The notes: generated by a model not told the origin, from the sequence alone. 64,000 nucleotides of DNA from CAZGSN01 sp964371655 (GCA_964371655.1 CAYJOD010000026.1:9800-73799), one strand, 5' to 3'. Counted from the first letter of the stretch, positions 28,702 to 37,708 are shown. Numbers and translations are program-made.

Positions 28702-29274
28702 CTAGCGCGCACCCCGTAGGCGGTCAAGGATGATAGCGGCGGCGGAGCGCACCGAGAGATGGTTGTAGTCGGTCGGTCCGAGGATCGGCTCGAGGGTCAC
28801 GTCGGCCATGTTCATGATCTCGTCGGTCAGCCCCCAACCGGTGCCGAGAACGATCAGGTGCGGCTCCGAGCTGGCTTCGAGCTGCGCGCGCAGATCGGCG
28901 AAACGTGTTCGTTTGCTGTCGCTGCCGGCGCCGCCGCGTGCCGAGGTGACGACGAGGCGCGGGCGCGTGCCGGTGGCGTGCTCGACACTGAGGATGACGG
29001 CGTCCAGGTCGCGCTCGAGTCGTACCAAGCTGAGCGCATCTTTGCGGGTCAAGTTGTAGGTGCTGCCGTAACCGCTCGCCCAATGCTCCATGATCTTGGC
29101 TGCCAGCACCTGCAGGGCGCGGATGGGATGCGCCACGTAGAACTGCTGCACCCCGAAGGTACGCGCCGTGCGCGCGATGTCGTGGATGTCCATGTTCGTC
29201 AGGGCGGTGGTCACCACCAGCCCATTCTTGTCGAGGACGGGGTGGTGCAGCAGGACCAGGAAGAGCTCAGCCAT
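28702..29274 (-). CDS. SPOUT-type RNA methyltransferase (Methyltrn_RNA_4 / PF09936-like)
   Basis: This 190-residue protein has the small SPOUT fold with a C-terminal SAM-knot: 'PHLIVLGTGWGLTDEIM' and 'LEPILGPTDYNHLSVRSAAAIILDR'. It belongs to the family found next to trmD in deltaproteobacteria and relatives, whose RNA target has not, to my knowledge, been defined. The N-terminus (LVLLHHPVLDKNGLVVTTALTNMDIHDIARTART) is typical. The start overlaps the end of trmD by 8 nt. Confidence 0.85.
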   Translation of the reverse strand: MAELFLVLLHHPVLDKNGLVVTTALTNMDIHDIARTARTFGVQQFYVAHPIRALQVLAAKIMEHWASGYGSTYNLTRKDALSLVRLERDLDAVILSVEHATGTRPRLVVTSARGGAGSDSKRTRFADLRAQLEASSEPHLIVLGTGWGLTDEIMNMADVTLEPILGPTDYNHLSVRSAAAIILDRLRGAR

Positions 29275-30034
29275 CGCTCGGTTCGGCGAGGTTTGCCTCA
29301 GCGAGGCTGGCCTCTGCGAGGCTCGCCAGATAGGTGCGGTCTTCCGCTGTCAGCGTGGCATGGGCCAAGAGATCGGGGCGGCGTTCGAAGGTGCGCCGCA
29401 GCGACTGCTGGCGGCGCCAGCGTGCGATCGCGCCGTGATCTCCGGAGAGCAGGACGTCGGGGACGCGCGCGCCACGGAACTCGGGCGGACGGGTGTACTG
29501 CGGGTACTCGAGGAGTCCGTCCGCAAACGAGTCGTGTACGGCGGAATCTTCGCAACCCAGTACACCCGGGACCAGACGGCTGACCGCGTCGATCACGACG
29601 AGGGCGGCGATCTCGCCGCCGGACAGCACCATGTCGCCGATCGAGATCTCGTCATCCATGAAGCCGCGCACTCTTTCGTCGATACCCTCGTAGCGCCCGC
29701 ATACCAGGGCGACCTCGGGCAGGTGCGCCAGAGCGGCGGCATCGCTCTGCGAGAAGACCCGTCCTTGCGGTGTGAGCAGGACTCGGCGCGGGCGTTCGCT
29801 TCCCGAGCCCAGCGCCTCCAGTGCCGCGACCAGGGGCTCGGGCTTGAGGACCATGCCTTGGCCGCCACCGTAGGGCGTGTCGTCGGTGACGTGATGCTTG
29901 TCGGTGGTGAAGTCGCGGATGTTGTGCAGCGCGAACTGCAGCGCCCCGCGCTCCTGGCCCTTGCGCAGCATCGTCGTCGACAGCACCGACTCGAACAGCT
30001 CCGGGAAGAGGGTGAGAACGTGGAAGCGCATCAC
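29267..30034 (-). CDS. trmD: tRNA (guanine-N1)-methyltransferase
   Basis: TrmD methylates G37 of tRNAs reading CNN codons and is essential for reading-frame maintenance. The 255-residue product shows 'TDDTPYGGGQGMVLKPEP', the trefoil-knot SAM site 'CGRYEGIDERV' and 'GDMVLSGGEIAALV', and the tRNA-binding 'SGDHGAIARWRR'. The C-terminus ends in a repeat, LAEAS-LAEAN-LAEP, coded by three near-identical 15-bp units at 29286-29330. It overlaps rimM by 4 nt and the downstream methyltransferase by 8 nt. Confidence 0.97.
   Translation of the reverse strand: MMRFHVLTLFPELFESVLSTTMLRKGQERGALQFALHNIRDFTTDKHHVTDDTPYGGGQGMVLKPEPLVAALEALGSGSERPRRVLLTPQGRVFSQSDAAALAHLPEVALVCGRYEGIDERVRGFMDDEISIGDMVLSGGEIAALVVIDAVSRLVPGVLGCEDSAVHDSFADGLLEYPQYTRPPEFRGARVPDVLLSGDHGAIARWRRQQSLRRTFERRPDLLAHATLTAEDRTYLASLAEASLAEANLAEPSDG
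29286..29330. repeat. Three 15-bp tandem repeats in the 3' end of trmD
   Basis: Units GCGAGGTTTGCCTCA, GCGAGGCTGGCCTCT and GCGAGGCTCGCCAGA lie head to tail at 29286-29300, 29301-29315 and 29316-29330. They add whole pentapeptides to the TrmD tail and could vary in number between strains by slippage. Confidence 0.8.
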
Positions 30035-30693
30035 AGGTCCAGCAATCCCGGAAGCGGATCGATTACCAGCCGGCGCGCCTCTTTGTCGATGGTCTTCACG
30101 ACTTCAGCGATGAGCGGGATCAAGTACTCGCGACCGCGGCCGCGCACGGTACACACATCGTTGGCGCCGGTTTCGAGGATCTCCACCACTCGCCCGAGCT
30201 CGGTGCCATCCACAGTCACCACGTCCATGCCGATGAGCTCGTAGTGGTAGAGCTCGTCCGGACCGGATTCCGGCAGGTCGCTCGCCGCAACGCACACCTC
30301 GGCGCCGACCCAGGCCTCGGCGCTGGTCATTGAATCGCAGTCATCGAACCTGATCAGCAGCAGTCGCTGGTGCGGCCGTACCGCGGTGAGAACCTTCATC
30401 TCGGGCGCGGCTGCCTTCTTGCCGTCCGCGTCTCGGTGTCCCGGCCTCATCAAGGCGACACGGATACCGGGAAAGATGGCTTCCGATTGCGGGTTGTACG
30501 TGAGCAGCTTGAGCTCGCCGCGGATGCCGTGGGTACCGACGAGGCGGCCGATGGAGAGGAGCTTTGCGTCCTGCTCTGACGCGGGCTCGATCGGTTGACT
30601 GCGATCTTCTGTCCGCCCAGGGGCGGGCGATGCGGGAAGGTGGCCGGGCGGTTCAACCGCGGAGGGCGGGACCTGCCGGCTATTTCTCTTCAA
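30031..30693 (-). CDS. rimM: Ribosome maturation factor RimM
   Basis: A 220-residue protein whose RimM core starts near residue 45 (LLSIGRLVGTHGIRGELKLL) and continues with the PRC-barrel segment 'YHYELIGMDVVTVDGTELG' and 'GREYLIPLIAEVVKTID'. RimM helps process 16S rRNA and mature the 30S head. The first 44 residues are proline-rich and have no counterpart in usual RimM proteins. They overlap the end of khpA by 14 nt, so the true start may be internal, though no ATG or GTG with a good site lies closer. Confidence 0.93.
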   Translation of the reverse strand: MKRNSRQVPPSAVEPPGHLPASPAPGRTEDRSQPIEPASEQDAKLLSIGRLVGTHGIRGELKLLTYNPQSEAIFPGIRVALMRPGHRDADGKKAAAPEMKVLTAVRPHQRLLLIRFDDCDSMTSAEAWVGAEVCVAASDLPESGPDELYHYELIGMDVVTVDGTELGRVVEILETGANDVCTVRGRGREYLIPLIAEVVKTIDKEARRLVIDPLPGLLDL

Positions 30694-30916
30694 GGATTTC
30701 CAAGACCACCTTGCGGTTGGCCTTTGCCGCTGCGGCGTTCAGGATCGTGCGGATCGACTTCGCAGTCCGCCCCTGTTTCCCGATGATACGCCCGAGGTCT
30801 TCTTTGGCGACCGACAGCTCGACGATCGACGCCGTCTCGCCTTGCGTCTCCCTGACGGTGACGGCATCGGGCTGATTCACCAGGGCACGGGCCACGAATT
30901 CGACGAGATCTTTCAT
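30680..30916 (-). CDS. khpA: KH-domain RNA-binding protein KhpA
   Basis: A 78-residue protein made of one KH domain, with the nucleic-acid loop GRIIGKQGRT (GxxG at about residues 46-49). KhpA-type proteins bind RNA and, in some bacteria, partner with KhpB/Jag. The location between rpsP and rimM is typical. It overlaps rpsP by 4 nt. Confidence 0.93.
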   Translation of the reverse strand: MKDLVEFVARALVNQPDAVTVRETQGETASIVELSVAKEDLGRIIGKQGRTAKSIRTILNAAAAKANRKVVLEILEEK

Positions 30917-31200
30917 GTCTGCGCCTCTCCGGGGTCAGCCGCCGCTACGGCCTTCGGTGCGTTGACGCCGCTACGCTTCATGAGCTGCGAAACCGTGAGG
31001 CTTGGGCGTGCGCCTTTACCTAGCCAAAGCGCCAGCTTCTCTTCGTCGAAGCTCACCTTCTCCGGATTCTTCTGCGGGTCATAGGTGCCGACCTGGTCGA
31101 GGCGGTTGCCGTCGCGCGGGGCGCGGCTGTCGGTGACGATGATCCGGTAAAAGGGATGTTTCTTCGCGCCATGTCGGGCCAAGCGGATCGTGGTTGCCAT
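30913..31200 (-). CDS. rpsP: 30S ribosomal protein S16
   Basis: A 95-residue S16 with the classic start 'TTIRLARHGAKKHPFYRIIVTDSRAPRDG' spread over its first 30 residues, plus 'LDQVGTYDP' and 'WLGKGARPSLTVSQLM'. S16 binds 16S rRNA early in 30S assembly. The start lies 17 bp after the ffh stop with GAGGAG in that gap, and the stop overlaps khpA. Confidence 0.97.
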   Translation of the reverse strand: MATTIRLARHGAKKHPFYRIIVTDSRAPRDGNRLDQVGTYDPQKNPEKVSFDEEKLALWLGKGARPSLTVSQLMKRSGVNAPKAVAAADPGEAQT

Positions 31201-31217
31201 AATTCAAATTACTCCTC

Positions 31218-32564
31218 TTATTTTGGGCCGGCAAATCCTGCTGGAAGTCCTGGAAGGCCACGGCCGGCAAACTTGCTCATTTGCTTCATGACCTTCCGAG
31301 TTTGTTCGAACTGTTTGAGGAACCGATTCACTTCGGCGACGCTGGTGCCGCTGCCACAGGCGATGCGGCGGCGGCGGCTGCCGTTGAGGATCAGATGGTT
31401 GCGGCGTTCCTCATTGGTCATCGAGTTGATGATCGCCTCAACCGACTTCATCTCTCCCTCGGCGCCCTTCATATCCACGCCACGTGTCATCTTCTTCATG
31501 CCGGGAATCATGTTGAGCAGATCGCCCATCGATCCCATCTTGCGCACGACGCGCAGCTGATCGCGGAAGTCTTCGAGGGTGAACTCATTGCGACGTATCT
31601 TCTTCTGCAGGTCGAGAGCTTGTTTCTGGTCGAAGGCCGACTGCGCCTTCTCGACCAGACTGAGGACGTCGCCCATGCCGAGGATGCGGCGCGCCATCCG
31701 ATCCGGATGGAAGACGTCGAGGGCGTCGAGCTTTTCACCGGTGCCGACGAAGATGATCGGCGCACCGGTCACCGCGCGCACCGAAAGTGCCGCGCCGCCG
31801 CGGGCGTCGCCGTCGAGCTTGGTGAGAACGACGCCGCTGAGACCGAGGCGGCCGTTGAAGCCGTCGGCAACGTTGACGGCGTCCTGGCCGGTCATCGCAT
31901 CGACGACCAGTAGGATCTGATGGGGCAGGGCGGTCGCCTTCATGCGCGCCAGCTCGTCCATGAGCTCTTCGTCGATGTGAAGGCGGCCGGCGGTATCGAT
32001 GATGACGATGTCGTGTCCGTTGTTCTTGGCGCTGATGCAGGCGTCGCGGGCGATGGCGACCGGGTCCATGTCCACGGTCGAGGGATGGACCGGACAATCG
32101 ATCTGTTGCCCCAGCGTGGTCAGCTGCTCGATTGCCGCCGGCCGGTAGACATCGGCAGGAACCAGATACGGCGAGCGCTTGAGCTCCGTCTTGAGGTAGC
32201 GCGCTAGCTTGCCCACGGTCGTGGTCTTGCCGGACCCTTGCAGGCCGACGACCATGATCACGACCGGGGGTGCGGCCGATAGGTCGAGCCGAGTCGCTTG
32301 GCCACCCATGAGGGCGGTCAACTCTTCATCGACGATCTTCACGAATTGCTGTGTCGGCGTGAGGCTGGCGAGGACCTCTTGCCCCAGCGCCTTCACGCGC
32401 ACACGCTCGGTGAAGTCCTTCACCACCTGGAAGTGCACGTCGGCCTCGAGCAGGGCGAGACGCACTTCACGCACCGCCTCTTCGACGTTGCGTTCGGTGA
32501 TCTTGCCGACGCCGCGGAGCTTGCGCAGAGTCTGCTCGAGTTTGTCGCTTAGGTTGTCAAACAT
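31218..32564 (-). CDS. ffh: Signal recognition particle protein Ffh
   Basis: The ATG at 32564 gives 448 residues starting MFDNLSDKLEQTL. NG domain motifs: GLQGSGKTTTVGKLA (about 107-120), DTAGR (about 190) and TKLDGDARGG (about 245). The M domain carries the 4.5S RNA-binding segment SRRRRIACGSGTSVAEVN (about 390-407) and a methionine-rich tail. It targets nascent membrane proteins to FtsY. A 12-residue upstream extension in the same frame is not conserved and was excluded. Confidence 0.97.
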   Translation of the reverse strand: MFDNLSDKLEQTLRKLRGVGKITERNVEEAVREVRLALLEADVHFQVVKDFTERVRVKALGQEVLASLTPTQQFVKIVDEELTALMGGQATRLDLSAAPPVVIMVVGLQGSGKTTTVGKLARYLKTELKRSPYLVPADVYRPAAIEQLTTLGQQIDCPVHPSTVDMDPVAIARDACISAKNNGHDIVIIDTAGRLHIDEELMDELARMKATALPHQILLVVDAMTGQDAVNVADGFNGRLGLSGVVLTKLDGDARGGAALSVRAVTGAPIIFVGTGEKLDALDVFHPDRMARRILGMGDVLSLVEKAQSAFDQKQALDLQKKIRRNEFTLEDFRDQLRVVRKMGSMGDLLNMIPGMKKMTRGVDMKGAEGEMKSVEAIINSMTNEERRNHLILNGSRRRRIACGSGTSVAEVNRFLKQFEQTRKVMKQMSKFAGRGLPGLPAGFAGPK

Positions 32565-32686
32565 GCTGATCAGCCCGATCTTGCCGGGCGCAAAAATCAC
32601 AAGAGGGGCGGACGCTAGAGAAAGCGTCTCGCTTTGTCAACGAATTGGCCGCTGCCCAGGCAGTCGGAATAGGACGAGGCTCCCGA

Positions 32687-32781
32687 CCGCGGGCCCCAGG
32701 CTTCAGGTTTCGGAAGGAGCTCGACTTGCTCCGGTCCTGCGCAAGGGCGAGCTCCTGCAGTCGGGTGCCTGGGGCCCGCGG
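32687..32781. repeat. Long imperfect hairpin with nested GAGCTC arm
   Basis: CCGCGGGCCCCAGG (32687-32700) is the exact reverse complement of 32768-32781. Inside, AGGAGCTCG (32715-32723) pairs with CGAGCTCCT (32748-32756). The fragment GGCTTCAGGTTTCGG belongs to the same word class as 10445 and 58112. It lies upstream of ffh and downstream of the coiled-coil gene, both on the minus strand. Confidence 0.85.
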
Positions 32782-32830
32782 CCCGAAGCCAAGGGCGCAT
32801 CCCAAGGAAGGCCGGCACGGCCTCTTGCGT

Positions 32831-33136
32831 CTACTGCTTGCTGGCGCAGCTCACCTGGAGGTCTTGAAACTTCTTTTCGAGCTCTTTCTTGTCGCGATCA
32901 ATGATTGCCATTTGGCTCTTCAAAGTATCGCGCTCCTTCTCGCGCATGGTTGCTTTCTCTTCGAGGCGCTCGACTTCTTCGCGCAATTGAATGGCCTCCC
33001 CCCACAGCTGGTAACCGATGAAAACCCCGGCGCCCATGAACACCAAGAGAACAACCGCTCGCTGGGCGTAGGTCCAGAGCTTCTCGCTGAGTTGAGAGCG
33101 CTCATCCTGTAATGTGGTGGGAGTTGTTTCGTTCAT
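32831..33136 (-). CDS. Small membrane protein with coiled coil
   Basis: The ATG at 33136 has a perfect AAGGAGG five bases upstream, the best ribosome-binding site in the window. The 101-residue product has one transmembrane segment (RAVVLLVFMGAGVFIGYQLW, residues 26-45) followed by a charged coiled coil to the end (EEVERLEEKATMREKERDTL). The topology resembles FtsL/FtsB-like or other membrane-tethered coiled coils, but there is no family signature and the neighbours give no clue. It has a Cys near the C-terminus. Confidence 0.75.
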   Translation of the reverse strand: MNETTPTTLQDERSQLSEKLWTYAQRAVVLLVFMGAGVFIGYQLWGEAIQLREEVERLEEKATMREKERDTLKSQMAIIDRDKKELEKKFQDLQVSCASKQ

Positions 33137-33617
33137 GAAGCCTCCTTCGCAGCGAAGAGTAGGGGGCCGATATCACAGACGCCCCGACGACGGAAGGTGC
33201 AGGGCCACCTCAACGTCGTTCACGGAGGGGTGGACCTGCATCAAGCCTCATTCCACCGCGCGGCGGAGGAGCCGTCCGCCCCCCAGCGATTGCCTCAAAC
33301 CAGAGCCCGGAGTGGAATATTATCGCCGGGAGCGCGGGCGGCCCGCCCGCATGGCTCATGACCCCTGCCGTAGCGCAAGCTCCGTCGGCGACTTTGCCGT
33401 GGCCCTGAGCTTTGCGGCGCAGTCACTTGTAATTTCTCCATCCACCCTGTAAGAGAAGACCCACTATTGGCTCATGACAGGGCCACCCTTGCAGCTTATA
33501 GGGTAACGGAAAGCTGGGGTTGATGCGGGCAGGGCTTGAGTGGAAATCGGCTTCTTGATGGTCTTCAACAGAGATCAGAGTGCGAGTCCAAACCGAGCGA
33601 GGAGGGAGGAACTTCGG
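33137..33617. other. Divergent intergenic region with a GC palindrome
   Basis: This 481-bp gap separates the coiled-coil gene from the OmpA gene. GCGGGCGG-C-CCGCCCGC at 33334-33350 is a perfect palindrome. The part from 33420 to 33600 is less GC-rich and should contain the OmpA promoter, but I cannot identify boxes with confidence. No gene is seen. Confidence 0.45.
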
Positions 33618-34655
33618 ATGAACAAGGTGCGAAAACTGATCGTAGTATCCATTTTGGGCGTCGTCGCGATAACTCCGGCGGCGCGTGCCCGCGAAGGTGC
33701 GTTCGTGGGGCTCGATGTCGGCGTCTCTGAGCCAACCAACGATAATTACCGTGGACACGTAAAGACGGGCGTGTCGGGAAATCCGTTCGTTGGATACATG
33801 TTCAACGATTACCTCGGATTGGAAGGACAGCTGCAAGTCCTCGGGCAGGCGCCCGATAACGATGGTCGCCGTCCCTTCCAGAAGGGCACCCCTCACGAAA
33901 TCAATAATGAAACTCAGTGGACGACGATGGCAGGCCTTACGGCCGGACCGAGACTGCAGCTCCCGCTAGGTGATCTGGTCGACCTTTACGTGACCGGTCA
34001 GGGCGGCGGCTTCAAAGGCCTCGGTGGCCGGCTCAATCAATATGCCCCAGGCTTCTCTGCCGGTGGCGGCATCGACTTCAACCTCACGAAGAACGTGGCG
34101 GTTGGCGGCTTCGGTCGCTGGAACCGTGCCTATATGGCGCCACACCCATATCGCCTCGTCGGTCCTTATCCTCAAAAGGCATCAGAACAGGGACCCGATG
34201 ACGCCGAATGGGCGGTCGGCGGCATTACCTTCAAGTACACATTCGGCGGCGAGGAACCGCCACCGCCGCCGCCAGCTCCGATCGCGAAGGCACCGGCACC
34301 GCCACCGCCGCCGGCCAAGAAGAAGATCGTGTTGCGCAACGTCAACTTCGACTTCGACAAGGACAATATCCGCGCGGACGCTCGGCCGATTCTCGACGAG
34401 GCGGTTCGAATCCTGAAGAACGAAACCACCGAAGCGGTAATTTGCGAGGGTCACACCGACAGTAAAGGCACCGATGCCTACAATATGGGCCTGTCGCGCC
34501 GCCGCGCCGGTTCCGTGAAACAATACCTGGTTCGCAATGGTGTCGCCGCCAGCCGTATTCGCACCGAGGGATTCGGCGAGTCGCGGCCGGTTGCAACCAA
34601 CGACACTGAGGACGGTAGAGCACAAAATCGTCGTGTAGAATTACACCTCGAGTGA
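33618..34655 (+). CDS. OmpA-family outer-membrane protein
   Basis: The ATG at 33618 follows GGAGG and is preferred over an in-frame ATG at 33540 because it gives a direct Sec signal (residues 1-24, ending ARA). Residues 25 to about 215 form an eight-strand beta-barrel (FVGLDVGVSEPTNDN, NPFVGYMFNDYLGLEG). A proline-rich hinge (PPPPPPAPIAKAPAPPPPP) follows, then the OmpA C-terminal peptidoglycan-binding domain with FDFDKDNIR and EGHTDSKGTDAYN. It links outer membrane and cell wall. 345 residues in total. Strong hairpins follow. Confidence 0.93.
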   Translation: MNKVRKLIVVSILGVVAITPAARAREGAFVGLDVGVSEPTNDNYRGHVKTGVSGNPFVGYMFNDYLGLEGQLQVLGQAPDNDGRRPFQKGTPHEINNETQWTTMAGLTAGPRLQLPLGDLVDLYVTGQGGGFKGLGGRLNQYAPGFSAGGGIDFNLTKNVAVGGFGRWNRAYMAPHPYRLVGPYPQKASEQGPDDAEWAVGGITFKYTFGGEEPPPPPPAPIAKAPAPPPPPAKKKIVLRNVNFDFDKDNIRADARPILDEAVRILKNETTEAVICEGHTDSKGTDAYNMGLSRRRAGSVKQYLVRNGVAASRIRTEGFGESRPVATNDTEDGRAQNRRVELHLE

Positions 34656-34669
34656 TCTATCATCCTCAC

Positions 34670-34709
34670 CTCCGGCGATGAAGGTGCCCCCCCTCCAACG
34701 TCGCCGGAG
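34670..34709 (+). terminator. Hairpin after the OmpA gene
   Basis: CTCCGGCGA (34670-34678) pairs with TCGCCGGAG (34701-34709) across a 22-nt loop, 15 bp after the stop. A CT-rich run follows. Confidence 0.6.
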
Positions 34710-34721
34710 TCCCTCTCTATA

Positions 34722-34756
34722 GTGACCCCCTGCTGCCTGACGCAGCTGGGGGTCAC
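34722..34756 (+). terminator. Second, stronger hairpin after the OmpA gene
   Basis: GTGACCCCC (34722-34730) pairs with GGGGGTCAC (34748-34756), and GCTGC with GCAGC inside it, giving a 15-bp stem with one T-T mismatch and a CTGAC loop. The rest of the 34757-34989 gap has a palindromic element but no gene. Confidence 0.7.
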
Positions 34757-34848
34757 GCATTTGAGGGGCGAGTCTTCGATGTGTGGCGACCGCGGCAGCC
34801 TGACCGACTACTTTCTGAACTCGTTGCGTGCCACGAAGATTTCCGGAC

Positions 34849-34924
34849 GCGAATCGCATATGGCAAATCGCTTATCGTCCGACCGCAGGCTAGCTCTCCG
34901 GGCGATAAGCGATCGGCGATTCGC
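34849..34924. repeat. Palindromic element built of GCGATAAGCGATTCGC-like words
   Basis: GCGAATCGC and AAATCGCTTATCG in 34849-34877 reappear inverted as CGATAAGCGAT and GGCGATTCGC in 34903-34924, with an indel. It lies between the OmpA terminators and the next gene and is one of the word-type hairpins. Confidence 0.75.
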
Positions 34925-34989
34925 GATAGGCGAAGCGCAGCCATTTGGTTGCGGCGCTTCGGCCGCGCTGTGTCCGCCGGCTTGCGACC

Positions 34990-37698
34990 ATGAATGACGT
35001 AGACCTCAGCGGCTATGCCGCCGACGAGATCCTCCGCGATGGTGACTCGATTCACGTCCGCGCCATCCGCCCCGACGACAAAGAGCGCCTGCTACGGCAT
35101 TTTCACCAACTCGGCGAGCGCTCCGTGTACTTTCGCTTCTTCGGGGCGAAGCGCCGTCTCAACGAAGCCGAGTTGCAGCGTTTCACCGAACCTGATTTTC
35201 GCAGTCATATAGGCCTGGTGGCGACGCTACGTGCCGAGGGCGATGAAAGCATCATCGGTGTCGGCCGCTTCTTTAGACGCGACGACGTTGCTTGCCCGCA
35301 TCGTGCCGAGGTCGCCTTTGCCGTCGCCGACGCCCATCAGGGTCGTGGCATCGGTACCGTCCTCCTGGAGCACCTCGCCAAGCTGGCGTTGACCATGGGC
35401 ATCACCGAGTTCGAGGCCGATGTCCTGGGCGAAAACAATCAGATGCTCGCCGTCTTCCGCCGCAGCGGCTTCCGCGTCTGTCGCTCGGTCGAGGCCGGGG
35501 TGGTTCACGTTACTTTCCCGACCGCCGAAACCGAGGAGTTTCGCGAAGCCAGTCTGACACGCGACAAGATCGCCGCCGCGCAGAGCGTGCGCAATCTCAT
35601 CGAACCCCGTTCCATCGCCGTCGTCGGCGCGTCGCGCCAACCCGAGACGGTCGGCTCGTCGTTGGTGGCGAACCTGAAGCGCTGCGGGTTTACCGGGCCG
35701 ATCTATCCGGTGAATCCTGCCGCGAGCGAGATCGAAGGCTTGCGCTGCTACCCGAGCATCGCGGCCATCGAGGCCCCGGTCGGGCTCGCGATCATCGCCG
35801 TCCCGGCCGCCGCGGTCGAAGCAAGCGTCGTCGAGTGTGCCCGCGCCGGCGTGCACGGCGTGCTGGTGATCTCATCCGGATTCGCCGAGGTCTCGGCGGA
35901 GGGCCGCCGCGCTCAGGAGAGACTCACCCACCTCGTCCGCGAATCCGGTATGCGCATGGTCGGTCCGAACTGCCTCGGGCTCATCAACACCGCCCCCGCG
36001 GTTTCCATGAATGCCACCTTCGCTCCCGCCTGGCCCGCGGCCGGAAACATCGCGATGTTGTCGCAGAGCGGCGCGCTTGGATTGGCCATTCTCGATCATG
36101 TGTGCGACCTCAACGCCGGAATTTCGACGTTCGTTTCCGTTGGCAACAAGGCCGACGTCTCCGGCAACGACCTGCTCTGTTACTGGGCCGAAGACCCGCG
36201 TACCGAGGTTATCCTTCTCTACCTCGAAAGCTTCGGCAACCCGCGTCGCTTTGCGCGCATTGCGCCCGACGTCGCGCGCCGGAAGCCGATCGTTGCGGTG
36301 AAGTCGGGACGCTCCGCGGCCGGAACCCGCGCGGCGTCGAGCCACTCCGCTTCCTTGGCAAGTCTCGACGTCGCCGTCGATGCGTTGTTTGAGCAAGCTG
36401 GAGTGATTCGCACCAACACCCTCGAAGAGCTTTTCGACGTTGCCGTGCTGCTGTCGACCCAACCGGTGCCGGCCGGGCCGCGCGTCGGTGTCGTCACCAA
36501 CGCTGGCGGCCCGGGGATCCTGTTCGCCGACGCCTGCGCGGCCTCGAAGCTGCAGGTACCGGAGTTGACTGCTTCGACCCTTGACGCACTGCGAGCCTTT
36601 CTCCCCGCGCAAGCGGGCCTGTCGAACCCCATCGACATGATCGCCTCGGCAAGTCCGGAACAATACGAGCGCAGCATCGCTGCCGTCGGTGCGGATCCCA
36701 ACGTCGACGCCGTGGTCGTGATCTATATCCCCCTGTTCCTCACGCAGGTGGATGCAATCGCGGCCGCCATCTCTCGCGGCGCCGCCGCGGTACCGGCGGG
36801 CAAGCCGGTGCTTACCGTATTCATCTCGTCCAAAGGTGCACCGCCACTTCTCGCCGGCGGCGCGCGCGGACGCCTACCTTCGTTCAGTTATCCCGAGAAC
36901 GCCGCGGCGGCGTTGGCGCGCGTGGAACGCTACGGCCGCTGGCGCCAGCGGCCGCCGGGCACGGCGCTGCACCTCGATAGCTTCGCCGAAAAGACCGTGC
37001 GTGTGGTCATCGATCGGGTGCTGCAGTCGGCGCAGGGGCCGTGCTGGCTCGAACCCAAGGACGTGGAGACGCTGCTGCGCGCCACCGGCATCCGCGTCGC
37101 CGCGGCCGAGCAGACCTCGCCCGAAGACGCCGTCGCTACAGCAGAACGTCTCGGCTATCCGCTCGTCGCCAAGGTCGTCTCGCGCGAGATCGTTCACAAG
37201 AGCGACATCGGCGGCGTGATTCTCGGACTGGAGTCGGCGCAGAGCGTGGAGGTCGCGGTGCGAACCTTGGAGCAGAAAGTCCAAGCAGCCGGCGTGCACC
37301 TCGATCACATCCTGCTGCAGCGCCAGATCCCCGACGGTATCGAGGCCTTGGTGGGCGTCACCACCGATCCCACTTTCGGCCCCTTGGTCGTGTGCGGGTT
37401 GGGCGGCATCATGGTCGAGCTCCTGAGCGACGTCACCTTTCGGCTGACGCCGGTGACCGACACCGACGCCGCCGAAATGCTCGAACGCCTACGTGCCGCC
37501 AAGCTGCTGGACGGCTACCGCGGCGCCCCGCCCGGAGATCGTGCCGCGCTCATTGATCTGATCATGCGTCTCTCCGCACTCGTGGAGGCCGTTCCCGAGT
37601 TGCGCGAGCTCGACCTCAATCCGGTCAAAGTCCTCGCCCCCGGCAAGGGCGTGATCGTCGTCGACAGTCGCATGCGCATCGCCCCGCTTCCGGCATAA
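34990..37698 (+). CDS. GNAT acetyltransferase fused to NDP-forming acyl-CoA synthetase (Pat-like)
   Basis: The ATG at 34990 gives 902 residues. Residues 20-175 form a GNAT domain with acetyl-CoA loop VADAHQGRGIGTVLL. Residues about 205-650 are the CoA-binding and ligase domains (SIAVVGASRQPETVGSS, LSQSGALGLAILDH, VVTNAGGPGILFADAC), including an SHS motif at the position of the phosphohistidine loop. Residues about 685-895 are ATP-grasp (YPLVAKVVSREIVHKSDIGG). Pat/PatZ lysine acetyltransferases contain the same parts but usually with GNAT at the C-terminus. It may acetylate lysines of acyl-CoA synthetases, or be a self-regulated acyl-CoA synthetase. Confidence 0.9.
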   Translation: MNDVDLSGYAADEILRDGDSIHVRAIRPDDKERLLRHFHQLGERSVYFRFFGAKRRLNEAELQRFTEPDFRSHIGLVATLRAEGDESIIGVGRFFRRDDVACPHRAEVAFAVADAHQGRGIGTVLLEHLAKLALTMGITEFEADVLGENNQMLAVFRRSGFRVCRSVEAGVVHVTFPTAETEEFREASLTRDKIAAAQSVRNLIEPRSIAVVGASRQPETVGSSLVANLKRCGFTGPIYPVNPAASEIEGLRCYPSIAAIEAPVGLAIIAVPAAAVEASVVECARAGVHGVLVISSGFAEVSAEGRRAQERLTHLVRESGMRMVGPNCLGLINTAPAVSMNATFAPAWPAAGNIAMLSQSGALGLAILDHVCDLNAGISTFVSVGNKADVSGNDLLCYWAEDPRTEVILLYLESFGNPRRFARIAPDVARRKPIVAVKSGRSAAGTRAASSHSASLASLDVAVDALFEQAGVIRTNTLEELFDVAVLLSTQPVPAGPRVGVVTNAGGPGILFADACAASKLQVPELTASTLDALRAFLPAQAGLSNPIDMIASASPEQYERSIAAVGADPNVDAVVVIYIPLFLTQVDAIAAAISRGAAAVPAGKPVLTVFISSKGAPPLLAGGARGRLPSFSYPENAAAALARVERYGRWRQRPPGTALHLDSFAEKTVRVVIDRVLQSAQGPCWLEPKDVETLLRATGIRVAAAEQTSPEDAVATAERLGYPLVAKVVSREIVHKSDIGGVILGLESAQSVEVAVRTLEQKVQAAGVHLDHILLQRQIPDGIEALVGVTTDPTFGPLVVCGLGGIMVELLSDVTFRLTPVTDTDAAEMLERLRAAKLLDGYRGAPPGDRAALIDLIMRLSALVEAVPELRELDLNPVKVLAPGKGVIVVDSRMRIAPLPA

Positions 37699-37708
37699 TG
37701 CGGCTTGG

